Origin: Gentiana macrophylla
Lineage: Eukaryota; Streptophyta; Magnoliopsida; Gentianales; Gentianaceae
Assembly (NCBI GenBank): GCA_026214975.1
Contig: CM047808.1
Span: forward strand, 60,414,583-60,478,582
Reading direction: 5' to 3'
DNA length: 64,000 nucleotides
In this document: in pieces, positions 1-10,927 of the stretch
How the letters are laid out: each line of letters opens with the position of its first letter
Position numbering within the stretch: position 1 is the first letter of the stretch
The notes under the pieces: model-generated
What the model was told of the DNA's origin: nothing
Database searches by the model: none
What the model saw: the letters and a program-made list of their open reading frames with translations, nothing else
Position numbers and translations under genes: made by a program

Positions 1-293
1 CTATTTTTGGTTCATTTTCATTTTATTATAACGATAAATTTTACTACACGATGCGTAATACCATAACATGCAATGAAAACATGAAAATCGTATTAAAATA
101 AAATCCTTCCAAAATCAAAATAACTTAAAGTAAAATGTTTTAATGTCAAAAATCATAGAATGTTTAAAAATCACTCCTCTTCATCACTCACCGACGTGGC
201 TTGAACTTGGCATAGCTTGAGAACGGGTCGATTCTTGGGATGGATCTTGAAAATAAGTTGACATCCGCACCGAACTATCTAGTCCCATCGAGC

Positions 294-1652
294 TCATCTC
301 TCTCGTGATATCAGAAAAAGTGCTTCCCCATCTCGTCGTGGTATGGCCAAATGATCCAGATCCACCCATTCGATGTCGCACCGCCATAGTACTGGCCGAA
401 AAATCCCTACACCACTAGTTTGAAATCCAAAAGAATGTGGCATTTGTTGAAAATCTGAGGGTGGTGGCATCGGTGGAATGAAATCGGGCAAGGTATAAGG
501 TCGGGTTTGGCATTGCGGAATATCCATCTCGGCATAGGTAGGGTTTTGCAAGATATTCATTTGATATAAACCTCGTATGCCTTGGCGTAAATCTTCGACC
601 ATAATTTATTTCTTTCCGCAAAACACCATATATGGCATTAGCACGATGAACATCATAGGCCATGGATTGAAACATGTCGTAAGTGATGGTATTCGGAAGT
701 TGAGTTTGAGTTTGACTGGATGAAGGAGGGACAAAGAGTGGATGGAGTAGGTCGAGGTCGTTGACGGTTAGGGTCCAAAAGTTTATTCTTCCCGCCGCCT
801 AAGTGGTAAACTAGGACCTATAAGTGTGTCATCCACCATCATCAAATTATCACTGGGAGCTCGTGGACTCCTATCCGACGACACAAGGAAGAAATAAAAC
901 ACGGAAAAGGCATGTGATCGCTGGTCTAGCAGATCGCCAGGCAAATTCCTTGGCCTTCTACACATTACTCGCCTATATCCACAGTACATCATTAACTATA
1001 GCCCAAACAATACACAAATCCTCTTTACCAAAAGATGTAAAATGCCGAGTCGGGTAAAGAGTATGACTAATAAAACGTTTAATGGCTTTCATATCCCGGA
1101 TACATTTCCCATAGGAAAACCTGTTTTCATGCCAGACGGCAGTGGGATCTAACTCATTCTCGCTACCAAACAATATGATCAAAGTCTCGTTCATCCAAAT
1201 TCCAAATCGTATAATAATCCTCATTCTCCGGTATATCGTGAATACCATAAATAGCATTTATAATGTGAGGAGTAAACGGCACTGTCCTAGTTCTTAGGTT
1301 GACAGAAGTTAACTCACCTTCTTCCGTAGCATTGTGAGTTGCTACCAAAGAATAAAATTCAGCTACTAAGGTGGTGTTAATTTCTCCAGACCTTAAACTG
1401 GCTAATTCCATCCAATGCCGCCTTTCAAAAATCTCCTTCACCTCCCTTCCCAAATCCTTAAAATCCAAACCCCTCTCGACTGCAACTAAACACTGTCCAA
1501 ATTTATTTTTCAATGCTTTCTTAGCTACAGCAGACGCGGTTCTTTCAAAACTAATCGCCAATTCTTCTTCAGCAAAGGCCTAGTTTCTATAATCGAATTT
1601 GGGTAGGATATGCGGTTTATGTTTTTACTAGCTTTTGATGATTCGGCCATTC
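294..1652 (-). pseudogene. Env-like ORF of AthZ (putative plant transposon protein domain)
   Basis: This ORF lies downstream of integrase, where Athila elements carry an env-like gene of unknown role. Pieces in order are 1163-1652 (start near 1652, MAESSKASKN), 973-1257, 415-675 and 294-602, in different frames. The segments RRHWMELASLRSGEI, LVAEFYSL, VPFTPHIINAIYGI and AIKRFISHTLYPTRHFTS match the pattern of the plant transposon-protein domain: aromatic start, reFYanl, V-x-F-x2-x2-IN, then L-x-PT-x-H. The C-terminal part is Pro/Met-rich (IPPMPPPSDFQQMP). Several frameshifts break the frame, so no full product is likely. No convincing transmembrane pair was seen, and an envelope function is not shown. 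Confidence 0.65.
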
Positions 1653-1716
1653 TACGATAATGACAAAATAACAAAACAACAAAAACAACACAAAACAACA
1701 CAAATGAGTTACACAA

Positions 1717-2083
1717 AATTTTGGAATTAAATAAAGACTTGCTTAAAAACGAAATTAAGAAAATAAGTGACTACAATGTTACCTTACAAAGCTTAAAAAG
1801 GTTGAAATTTGGCCGAAAAGATGGAAATTTACTTGAATAAAAGTTGAAGCTACCTTTGAAAAATTCTTCAATTTAAATGCAACTTTGAAGAGAGGAATGG
1901 AAAATGAGAAAAGTATGAGAGGTGAGGTAGTTTAATGGTGATGTTGTGTGATGATTTGAAGAAAAAATTCAATTGAGGGAAAAGGGAGGGGCGGCTGTTT
2001 TTAGAAAAGTGGAAGAAGAAGAAGAAAGAGGACCCCGTCCCTTTTTAGGTTTTAGGTTTGGGTTAGGTCGGATCGATCCGACC

Positions 2084-2121
<38 letters not shown>

Positions 2122-2978
2122 AAACTTCTACAAAATTTAAAAAAACTTTTATAAAAACTTTATAAAACTTTTAAATAATTTCATAAAGATCCTATTTATA
2201 AAATTTTCAAAAGTTATATAAAAATTTTATAAATATTACAAAATTCACGAGGTCCTAATTCCAATACTTCTAAATCTTCCGTAGTTACGATGTAACGCTC
2301 TATCAACCTAACCTTAAGAAATGAGGCGTTCGAATTTTCTCTTTGATCTCCACCGGGATTTTCGGATAACCACCTAATCGTTCCTTCTTAACAACATTCA
2401 AACACTCATCCTGTGATTTGGTTGTGCTTTCCTACATTTCCTTTCATGCTCACTTTTTCCACAAATTCTACACCTTCTTAAAAACTTTGCCCTTCTCTTT
2501 ATCGAACTTCTCGATTTTCCATTACATAGTTCTTTCAATCGATCTCTCTCAACAATTGCTTGTTTTTCTCAAAATCAAGCTTCTATTTTAAACGCGACAT
2601 CTTTATCCAAACCTAATTTCAAAAGCAACATAAAAATTCCTATTCTATCTAAAAAGACATCCAGCTTTTTACGTCTATCCGTAAAAGACGAAACTACTTT
2701 AAACATAAATAAAACACATAAAAGTAGAGTAAAGATAGATAGCACTGGTATTCGGCCGAGTTTAACTCCTCTCGCTTTTCGCTTTCTTGATTTCTCTCGC
2801 TTTTTACTTTGTCGGAGGATCGCTTAGTAGCATTATTTCTTCTTTCAAATCGTTCCTTCTCCTTCCACAAATAACTTTACTCTATGGCCATTGGCTATAA
2901 AAGTTGTATTTCCATCGCTTAGTTCAACGACTCAGCATTTGTAAACTCGTTACTTTAAATGGACTGTCCCATCTTGAT
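1717..2978 (-). other. Non-coding spacer between AthZ pol and env-like ORF
   Basis: No ORF with recognisable content was found. The stretch is A/T-rich and holds a T-run and an 18-nt palindrome, listed separately. Athila elements normally have such a long spacer after integrase. Confidence 0.5.
2066..2117. repeat. 18-nt palindrome GGTCGGATCGATCCGACC followed by T32
   Basis: A perfect dyad at 2066-2083 is followed two bases later by an uninterrupted T-run at 2086-2117. The same GGATCGATCC core occurs four times in the AthZ LTR at 10259-10394. On the minus strand the run is A32 just before the palindrome. Confidence 0.8.
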
Positions 2979-3925
2979 TTAAGCTTTCCGAAATAACTTT
3001 AAACGTGAATTGTACAAGAGCACTCGATCACCTACATGGAACTCACGACTATAGATTCTCTTATCGTGAAAGGATTTCGTGCGTTCCTTGTAGATTCGAG
3101 CGTTTTCATAAGAATCGAGACGGAATTCTTCTAGTTCTGTCAATTGAAGCAATCTATGATCACCGACAGCCTTAGGATCGAAATTCAAAAATTTAATAGC
3201 CCAGAAGGCTCGGTGTTCTAACTCAACTGGAGATGACAAGACTTACCAAAAACTAACTTATAGGGAGAACAACCAATTGGTGTTTTAAAAGCTGTTCTAT
3301 ATGCCCATAATGCATCGTCTAGTTTAACTGCCCAGTTTTTTCGATTTGAATCCACTGTCTTTTCTACAATTCTTTTGATTTCTCTATTAGACACCTCTAC
3401 CGACCAACGGGTTTGCGGATGATAGGGCGCTCAACTTATCGTTACACCATATTTTCAATTATCTTGGTAAATGGTCTATTACAAAAGTGTGAACCTCTAT
3501 CACTAATGATAGCCCTCGGAATGCCATAACGTGTAAATATATTCTTTTAAGGAATCGTATGACAACTTTGGTATCATTAGTGGGAAGAGCTTCAGCTTCT
3601 ACCCATTTCGAAACATAATCTACCATTACTAGAATAAATCTTTTTCCAAAAGATATAGGGAATGGTCCCATGAAATCTATACCCCAAACATCAAATAACT
3701 CACATTCTAAAATAGGTTGCATAGGCATTTCATGTTTTTAGATACATTTCCCCATTTTTGACAAGATTCACAAGATTTGACATACTTATAAGCATCTCTA
3801 TATAGTGTAGGCCAATAAAAACCACATTGTAAAACTTTAAAAGCGCTTTTCCAACCTCCATGATGACCTCCCGCCTCACGATCATGACAAAATGATAAAA
3901 TACTTAAAATTTCATTATCAGGCAC
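2979..3925 (-). pseudogene. AthZ integrase (broken)
   Basis: The segment 3707-3925 carries the H2C2 zinc-binding domain (CHDREAGGHHGGW ... CESCQKW). The segment 3459-3728 carries the start of the catalytic core, with the first acidic residue in [10 protein letters not shown]. The second catalytic region is frame-disturbed ([11 protein letters not shown] where ISDxGxHF is expected). The segment 2979-3239 is the C-terminal part, with [17 protein letters not shown] and [15 protein letters not shown], typical of Athila integrases. The frame is broken near 3240 and 3460 and stops early, so it is not functional as written. Confidence 0.85.
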
Positions 3926-5640
3926 ACACTTTCCGATTATCCCATCCGAACATTTACGGAAAAGGTCCGGTTCCTCCCAAGAATAAAATTTTAAGTCATA
4001 AAAGAATTTCTTCTTCTCACGCTAAGTCCAATGAGACGGAATATAATCACAAGTTAAGTAATTAATGATATCTCCAAACCAGGTGACATTTCCTTAGAAG
4101 GAATTCTATTCTTTAATAATCTGCATGGTTGAAGGAGTATCTATTCTAAAAGTTTCTCATCGTGAAATGAATCTTTAATTTCTATTCCCTTTTCTTCATC
4201 ATTTTCCATTCTACTTAGATGATCTCGCTACTACATTCTCACTTCCTTTTTATCTTTAATTTCAATATCAAACTCCTCAAGTAAGAGAATCCATCTAAGA
4301 AGACGTGGTTTCAGATCTTTCTTACTCAAGAAATACTTCAAAGTCGAATGGTCTCAGATAAATTATTACCTTAGAACCAACAATATACGATCTAAACTTA
4401 TCTAAGGCAAAAATTACAGCCAACAGCTTCTTTTCTCAGTAGTTGTATAGTTCATTTGAGCTTTGCATTTAACGTATGAGATGCATAGTAAATAGCTTTG
4501 AGAATTTTGTTATATCTTTGTCCTAAAACGCCTCCTACAAATTAAATCACCGGCATCACACATAATCTCAAACGGTAAATTCCAATCTGGTGCTATTAGC
4601 ACTTGGTGCGCAGAGTTAATCTCGCTTTTAAGGTCCGAAAAGCTTCTTTACATTTACTATCGGTTAAAAGGTACTTCCTTTTCAAGCAAATGACTTAGAG
4701 GCTTCGCTATCTTTGAAAAATCTGCAATAAATCTCCTATAAAATCCTGCATGTCCAAGAAATCCTCTTAGAGTCCTTAGATTAACTCGGTGGTGGTAATT
4801 TTCAATTACTTCAACCTTAGCTTTATCAACTTCAATTCCTATTTCGTAGATTCGATGGCCTAGAACAATTCCTTCCGATACCATTAAATGACATTTTTCC
4901 CGCTTTAGAATTAAATTGGTATCCTCATGCGTTGTAACACTCTTTCTAAGTGCGATAAACATTTACCAAAAGAATCTCCGTAAACACTAAAGTCATCCAT
5001 AAAAATTTCCAAGAATTTCTCAACCATATCGGAAAATATAGCCATCATGCATCTTTGAAACATAGCTGGAGCATTACATAAACCAAACGGCATTCTTTTA
5101 TACGCAAAAGTTCCATAAGGACAAGTGAAAGTAGTCTTCTCCCTATCTCCTCTTTGCAATGAAAATCAGAATAACCTCGAATAACCATCTAAGAAACAAG
5201 AATATTTATGACCACTTAACTGTTCCAACATTTGAACTATGAATGGAAGTGGATGATGATCTTTCTTAGTATGATCATTTAGTTTCCTAAAATCAATGCA
5301 CATTCGATAACTGTAATTTCTCTTGTTGGAATCCATTCATTCCTATCATTTTCTTTCACTTTGTGAAACCTCCTTTCTTTGGTACCACTTGAGTTGGACT
5401 TACCCATTCACTATCTCGATATGGGAAAAATTATTCTCATCTCTAATAGCTTAATGACCTCTTTCTTAACAATTAACTCGCAAATTTGGGTTGAGGCGGC
5501 GCTATGGTTGAATACAAGGCTTAGCATCTTCCTTCGTAATTATCTTATGAACGCAAATCTCGTGGCTAATACCTCGAATATCAAAGAATCGTCCATCCAA
5601 AAGCTTTCTTATGCTTTTTCAACATTCTAAGTAATTGATC
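3926..5640 (-). pseudogene. AthZ reverse transcriptase and RNase H (broken)
   Basis: RT palm blocks lie at 4911-5159 (YGTFAYKRMPFGLCNAP, then the catalytic FMDD in EIFMDDFSVYG) and at 4657-4962 (GIVLGHRIYEIGIEV, RGFLGHAGFYRRFI). The RT N-terminal part, with a CIDFRKLND-like block, can be read through frameshifts between 5160 and 5640. RNase H remnants lie at 3926-4656, including [18 protein letters not shown]. The unit copies the element RNA into DNA in intact relatives. Here the frame changes repeatedly and no enzyme could be made. Confidence 0.8.
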
Positions 5641-6900
5641 TTCTTGTTGCTCGATTAAAGTTGATGAAATAATAATCGGTAATAGATTATCGCTTTCAAG
5701 AAAAGCATATTTCGATTTAAAGGTAATGGTTTCAATTCCGTGTTCTTTGGCGGATCTTCTATTGACGATTTAAGAACCGGTCCTTCTAGTTCTAATTCCA
5801 AGTACTTATGCCATGGTGGTTTAAAGGTAAAACTTTCAGATCTAAAGAAAGAATTATCTCTTTCATTTCAATGTCTTCCTCATCTTCTTTATAGATAGAC
5901 AGAGTTAAGCATTCTTCTAATCATCTTCAAAAGTTGGTAATCGATTATCATAGACAGAATGAATATCTTCTATAAAAGAACATGATTACGATGATGCATG
6001 ATTCATAGCTTTGAAAATATTGAAAGTAACTTCGCCTTCATTGACTCTTAAGATTAATTCTCCTTTCTGAACATCGATTAAAGTTCTTCCCCAGAGCTAG
6101 AAATGGACGACCTAGAATAAGAGGTGATGAATAACCGTCTTCCATTTCCATAACTACAAAGTCTACTGGAAAATAGAATTTGTCTACTTTAACCAATATG
6201 TCCTTTATAATTCCTTTAGGTACTTAATCGATCTATCTCGCCATTTGCAGAGTCATTTCGATCTTAGTCCTATGCCTAACTTTCTATAATCCTCATAAGA
6301 CATGAGATTTATACTCATCTCTAGATCACATAGACCTTCTTAAATGTAAATCCTCCAATTTCACACGGAATGGTAAAACTACCAGATCTTTTAGTTTAGG
6401 TGGTAACTTATCTTTGTAGTGCGGAACATTCTTCATTTAGGCATATGTTCTCATATTCCTCTAATTTTTTCTTGTTTGACAGAATTTCTTTCAGAAATTT
6501 TCCATAGGCAGGTATATTAATCAGAGCTTCGATAACAGGGATATTAACTTGAATATGACGAAAAGTGTCAAGGAAACGAGCATACTTCTTATCAGTTTTT
6601 GCCTTTTTGATTTGATCTTTAGGAGGGTAAGGTAAAGATTCTAGATCTATGACCCTTGACTCCTTTGTCGCTTCTCTTTTCCTTTTCCTTAAACCTTTGA
6701 GTATTACTCAGTCGCCATGTTTCAGGTTCTTGAATTCTTTCTTTTAAATTGTTCCCTGAATCAATCTCTACTTCAGATTCCTTCATTTCTTCCTGTTTTT
6801 CATCCTTGTTTTCATTATCTTCCATTCTAATGTGTTCCTTAAATAAAGTCCTTAAATCTTTATCCATGGGATATTTCGAATCCTTGGGATTTTTACCCAA
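5641..6900 (-). pseudogene. AthZ protease and gag-protease linker (broken)
   Basis: Translating the minus strand across frames gives an aspartic-protease region ending in SSPLILGRPFLALGKN (near 6080-6135), a motif conserved at the end of Athila proteases. The segment 6619-6900 is a charged linker rich in Glu/Lys. The catalytic D-[TSL]-G-A motif is not readable, so the active site is lost or obscured by frameshifts. Confidence 0.6.
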
Positions 6901-7275
6901 TTTTTCCTTTCACTTTCGTGTTCGAACTTTTATTTCTTTTCAAGAAATTGTCTATAATTTCTTCTTCCTCATCTCAGTAAATTCAAGTTCATCTTTAGTT
7001 TTATCATTCTTACCATCTAAGTCATCTTCTACTTCATTATTCCCAAAGTTTTCAACTCCATTACTTCCACTCGAGCTTCCTACTTCTCGTAACTACAACA
7101 TTTACCTCTCTTGGGTTCCTTTCAAGTGTTACTTGGTAATCCTCCTGGGGTCTCTGCTTTGTTATTACGTTCACCTTCCCTACTCAAATGATCTTCCATA
7201 TTCCTTAATGAGGCTTCTATCATTCTCATTCCGGTATCATGTCCACTCATAGATGTTTTCATTGAACTCATATCC

Positions 7276-8640
7276 TTAGTGATCGTACTCAATAGAAGTC
7301 ACCATCGTTTCTATATTTTTAGCTTGAGTAGATACTATACCCATCATATTTTCCATTAGTTTTTCCCATTTTTCAACTCCTTCTGCAGTTGAGTTGAACT
7401 TTGAGTTACCGTATACTTTGAGTGGTATGTTGAGGATAGGATCTAGGTAATGATTGTAAATTCGATTAGATGTGTTTTCTTGATAAACTTGATTATTATT
7501 CAAGTTCCTATATGAAACTGAATACGGCGGTTGTCCTTGCTTGCTAGGGTTTTCAGACCATCGATAAGTAGGGTGATCTCTTCTAATAGCATTGAACGAG
7601 TTTGAGTAAGCATTGTTTAAATTTCTATGCTGCTGAAGAAAACTCACCTCCTCTCTTGAGTATCCTGTCGGTTCTTCAATCCCTAATGGTATTTTATCCT
7701 GATTTGAGTATTCAGTTGGTGTACTATTTTCTGAACTTTGATTTTTGTTTGATTGTAGGCCATCAAATTTCCTACTTAAATTTTCTAAATGTGCTAGAAC
7801 TTCATGATTAGGCGTACATTCTCTCTGCAAAAGCTACTTTTCTGGTGCTAGAACCGGTTTCCCACATTCTGTTATTTTTGGAAATCTTTTCTATGGCATC
7901 GTAAACTAATTGAGCCTCACTCATCATTAAAGAACCACCACATGCATGGTCTACATCAGCACGTGAATCTTTTCTTAATTTACTGACGTAAAAGTTGAAT
8001 TTGCATGTCTAAGGAATAACCATGGTCGGGACACGCTCTTAACAATTTTTTAAATCTTTCCCACGCATTCCCAAGCGTTTCTTCAGATCCTTGTCTAAAA
8101 TTAGCAACCTCGACTTTTAATTCCAAATTCCGTCCAGGAGTGAAGTATTGTTTCAGAAATTCAGTTTGAATCTCCTCCCAACTTGTAAGTGAATGATGTG
8201 GAAGAGACATAAACCAATCTCGGGCTCGTCCCTTTTAGAGAAAAGGAAACATAGTCATCCTTGTTAATTCCTTGTGAGCACACTTGACTTTTGGTCAGTA
8301 TTGCCAGCTTCTTCAAAAAGATAGAGATGATGATGCGGATCTTCATCATCTTCTCCTAGAATTGGGCTCTTGCGTCAATTAAACCAAAAGATGAGATTTA
8401 ATCTCAAATTATTCGCTCCTTCATTAGGTAAAAGTATGGGATTATTAGTCGATTTCTTCTTATGGTTTGGTCACGAGATAGGCCTTGGGTTTACTTGGGT
8501 TGTTACGATTATTCGGTTCCGATTACGATTATTTCTATTATTATTATTATTTTGATTATTAAGGTTAACGGGGTTTTGTCCATGCCCTAGAGCATGTTCC
8601 ACCTTTGTTCGTGTTTCATCACCGATTTCAAATTCTCGTA
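7276..8640 (-). pseudogene. AthZ gag (broken)
   Basis: The segment 7980-8210 carries the retrotransposon gag core (SWEEIQTEFLKQYFTPGRN, then EETLGNAWERFKKLLRACPDHG), matching the Retrotrans_gag pattern of plant Ty3 elements. The segment 7276-7830 is an Asn/Ser/Tyr-rich C-terminal region (LENLSRKFDGLQ, YRNLNNNQVYQEN). N-terminal pieces between 8161 and 8640 are frameshifted. Gag forms the virus-like particle in intact relatives. At least three frame changes make this copy inactive. Confidence 0.75.
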
Positions 8641-8954
8641 TTTACTGTTTGAAGATGATTCGTCAGATTTCCCGACTAGTATGACCACGCTTTCTCTCTA
8701 CTCTTAACTGCCTTTCGTAAGTGTTTATGTCAGGGCTTATAAGGAGTGAATGGGGCCTTACCACTTCCGTCATCAACTAACGAAAATAGAAAATAACACG
8801 AAATTGAAAGTAGTAAAAAAATGGTAACTTACCTATAAGGTAAGTACCGACGAAAATAAAATTAGAAATGAGATAAGAAAAGTGTTGACTTATTCTCGAA
8901 TTTTGAGCTAATATAAGTAGTAACCATAGACACAAAAAAAAGAAATTAGCGTCG
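8641..8954 (-). other. AthZ 5' leader
   Basis: This untranslated stretch between gag and the PBS holds no gene and no clear structure. Confidence 0.5.
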
Positions 8955-8972
8955 TTCCCGGCAACGGCGCCG
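8955..8972 (-). promoter_or_regulatory. AthZ primer binding site, tRNA-Asp
   Basis: The plus strand reads TTCCCGGCAACGGCGCCG. It agrees at 16 of 18 positions with the tRNA-Asp 3' end that primes Athila elements (TCCCCGGCAACGGCGCCA, the exact form seen at 21283, 40464 and 50394). Confidence 0.85.
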
Positions 8973-10233
8973 TAAAAGTCGACGTGGCCTTTTCTAGTGC
9001 TAATACCAGATCCTTAACCGACAAAGTGTATCGGGTCAAATCAGTAGTGCTAGTATGGTGAGTCGAGTATCGTATCCTCGAGGAACTTTGTAATTCTTCT
9101 AAGTGTGGTTAAACACCAAAGAGTCATTATTAACTCAATCTAAATCTCGCTTTTATAGCACGAGATAACTACTATTTTACTTAACATAAAATAAATGCGT
9201 AATTTAAAATTTATTCTAATATAATATATATAGATATATAAATATATATAGATATGCATAAGTTGCAAAATATATATATATAGATATAAATATACTGATA
9301 CTGTATATATAATTAAAGAACTAGCCAAAGTTTATATAATTGATTTATACGATCTTTTCAAAGAATGGAATGTGCTCGATCTTTAGGTTTAATTGAGTAA
9401 ATGAAACGGTGCACTCACTGAAGTTAACAATTCATCCTCACATTAGCGTGTGAAATTGTCATATGTCCATTGTCATCACCCAAAGTCCACAATCTATTAT
9501 TCACGGTTTCTTCGAATGTGTCCTGAGTAATGATTCTACCTTTGAATAAAAGGAGTCATTCCGTTCACAAACGGTCAATTTTATTTAAAGGCTCCGGTTG
9601 TCAAGGCCGGCGATTCAACTTTCGGTTTAAGTTTCAATTAAACGATGATTTTAACATTATTACGATCTTGAGTACAAATTTTAATAAGATTCATCTTTTA
9701 GGACAAATCGCCCCGGGTAGGAAAATCGGGTTCCGTTGTCACGCTTTCACTCGCCAATTTTACCCTCCGGTTTTTCTATTAACGAGTTCATAACTTAATT
9801 ACGAGGTGTCAATTCATAATTAGATTATGAATTCTTTCAAGTCAAACTTTATCAATAGAAAAAGATTCAATTAACTCAATTTTATTCAATTTTACTTAGA
9901 CAACATTCCTTTACGAAAGGATCGAAATAAAACGATTACATAACTTTGGCTAGTTATTAGATTTAGCCTACTAACATTATACGAAAATATAAACAGACAA
10001 AACAAACATAAATACTTTAGAAATTTTACCCGATTACAACGATTGAATCGTGGTTTGTATTCTTCCGGATGCTACAACAACTTCAACAACATTGATCTTC
10101 CGATAATTTCTCGAGCATTATAACGATACTACTTTTTATTTATGGCATAAGGCCTATATATATACATACTACTACTACTAAAAAGAGGTGAAGAAAATAT
10201 ATTTGGTACCCCTTATGTGCCTGCAATCTTGCT

Positions 10234-10244
10234 TCTATTTATAG
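10234..10244 (-). promoter_or_regulatory. TATA box of AthZ LTR
   Basis: The minus strand reads CTATAAATAGA. It is placed inside the LTR with the palindrome cluster 15-160 bp upstream, as expected for the U3/R boundary. Confidence 0.6.
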
Positions 10245-10258
10245 GCGATTTTTCCCAA

Positions 10259-10394
10259 CGGATCGATCCGAGAAAGGGTTGGATCGATCCGGGAATAAAA
10301 ATATTATCCCAGGATATTCTCTCGCAGGGCCACATGCTGGTCTAATCATGATGTTTCCTCGGATCGATCCGAGGTAAATCCGGATCGATCCGGA
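10259..10394. promoter_or_regulatory. Four GGATCGATCC palindromes in AthZ U3
   Basis: Cores lie at 10260-10269, 10281-10290, 10361-10370 and 10382-10391. The third extends to the 18-nt dyad CCTCGGATCGATCCGAGG (10357-10374) and the fourth to TCCGGATCGATCCGGA (10379-10394). Their position just upstream of the TATA box suggests protein binding sites. This is an inference. Confidence 0.6.
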
Positions 10395-10927
10395 TAGATT
10401 TTTTCCAATCTTAATCCGAAACTTGATAAAATCATAACTTGAGCTCGGATCTCCAAATGACATAATTCAAGATGCGTTGGAAAGCTCTTGAGGAGATCTA
10501 CAACTTCCATGAAGACTTCTTTTCAGAAAATGCCTTTTTGATGGGCCATTTGTTCGTCGAAAATATAACTTGATACGGCGTCACGAATCATTGATCCACT
10601 TGAACTTTAAATCTCGTGGCACTTCCTTTATTCCTTCAAAAGATATGATTTTACTCCAAAAATGTCGTCACTCGGGTCTTGGTTTACCTAAGGTCTGTAA
10701 AATACCAAAAATACCCACGTGATTCTCGACACGACACTCCGGTTATTAACCCGGTACAAAATTTATAACTTTTTATCATTTTTACTAGATTTTTATAGTA
10801 TTTAGATTTATTCATAGCTATTAATATTTTATAAGATTATCTGTTATAATTACTTATATTTTATATAAAAATAGTCGATAACGTATATAAAACATCGTAA
10901 TTTTTATCATATAAATGTTATACATCA

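Larger units (their letters stand above)
1..10927 (-). mobile_element. AthZ: decayed Athila-like Ty3/gypsy element, 3' end off window
   Basis: Reading right to left, the order is 5' LTR (8985-10927), tRNA-Asp PBS (8955-8972), gag, protease, RT, RNase H, integrase and an env-like ORF. This is the Athila order. The 3' LTR is not in the window. The RT and integrase read as Athila lineage but differ clearly from the three elements to the right, so this is a separate family. All ORFs are broken by frameshifts and stops, and the element looks inactive. Bases 1-293 hold only the tail of the env-like region, with no separate gene seen. Confidence 0.85.
8985..10927 (-). repeat. AthZ 5' LTR
   Basis: On the plus strand it begins TGGCCTTTTC just beyond the PBS and ends TATACATCA, giving TG...CA ends and 1,943 bp, within the Athila range. 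A minus-strand TATA box CTATAAATAGA lies at 10234-10244. A cluster of GGATCGATCC palindromes lies upstream of it in U3. The right end abuts LTR1 without a gap. The PBS-side boundary is less certain, because 12 bases separate it from the PBS. Confidence 0.6.

Noticed and set aside
2086..2117. T32 as the poly-A tail of a minus-strand LINE or SINE
   Set aside because: No target duplication and no LINE/SINE body next to it; the flanking palindrome belongs to the AthZ family.
9190..9310. A/T repeat block in the AthZ LTR as a MITE
   Set aside because: No terminal inverted repeats or target duplication could be found; it is simple ATATA sequence.
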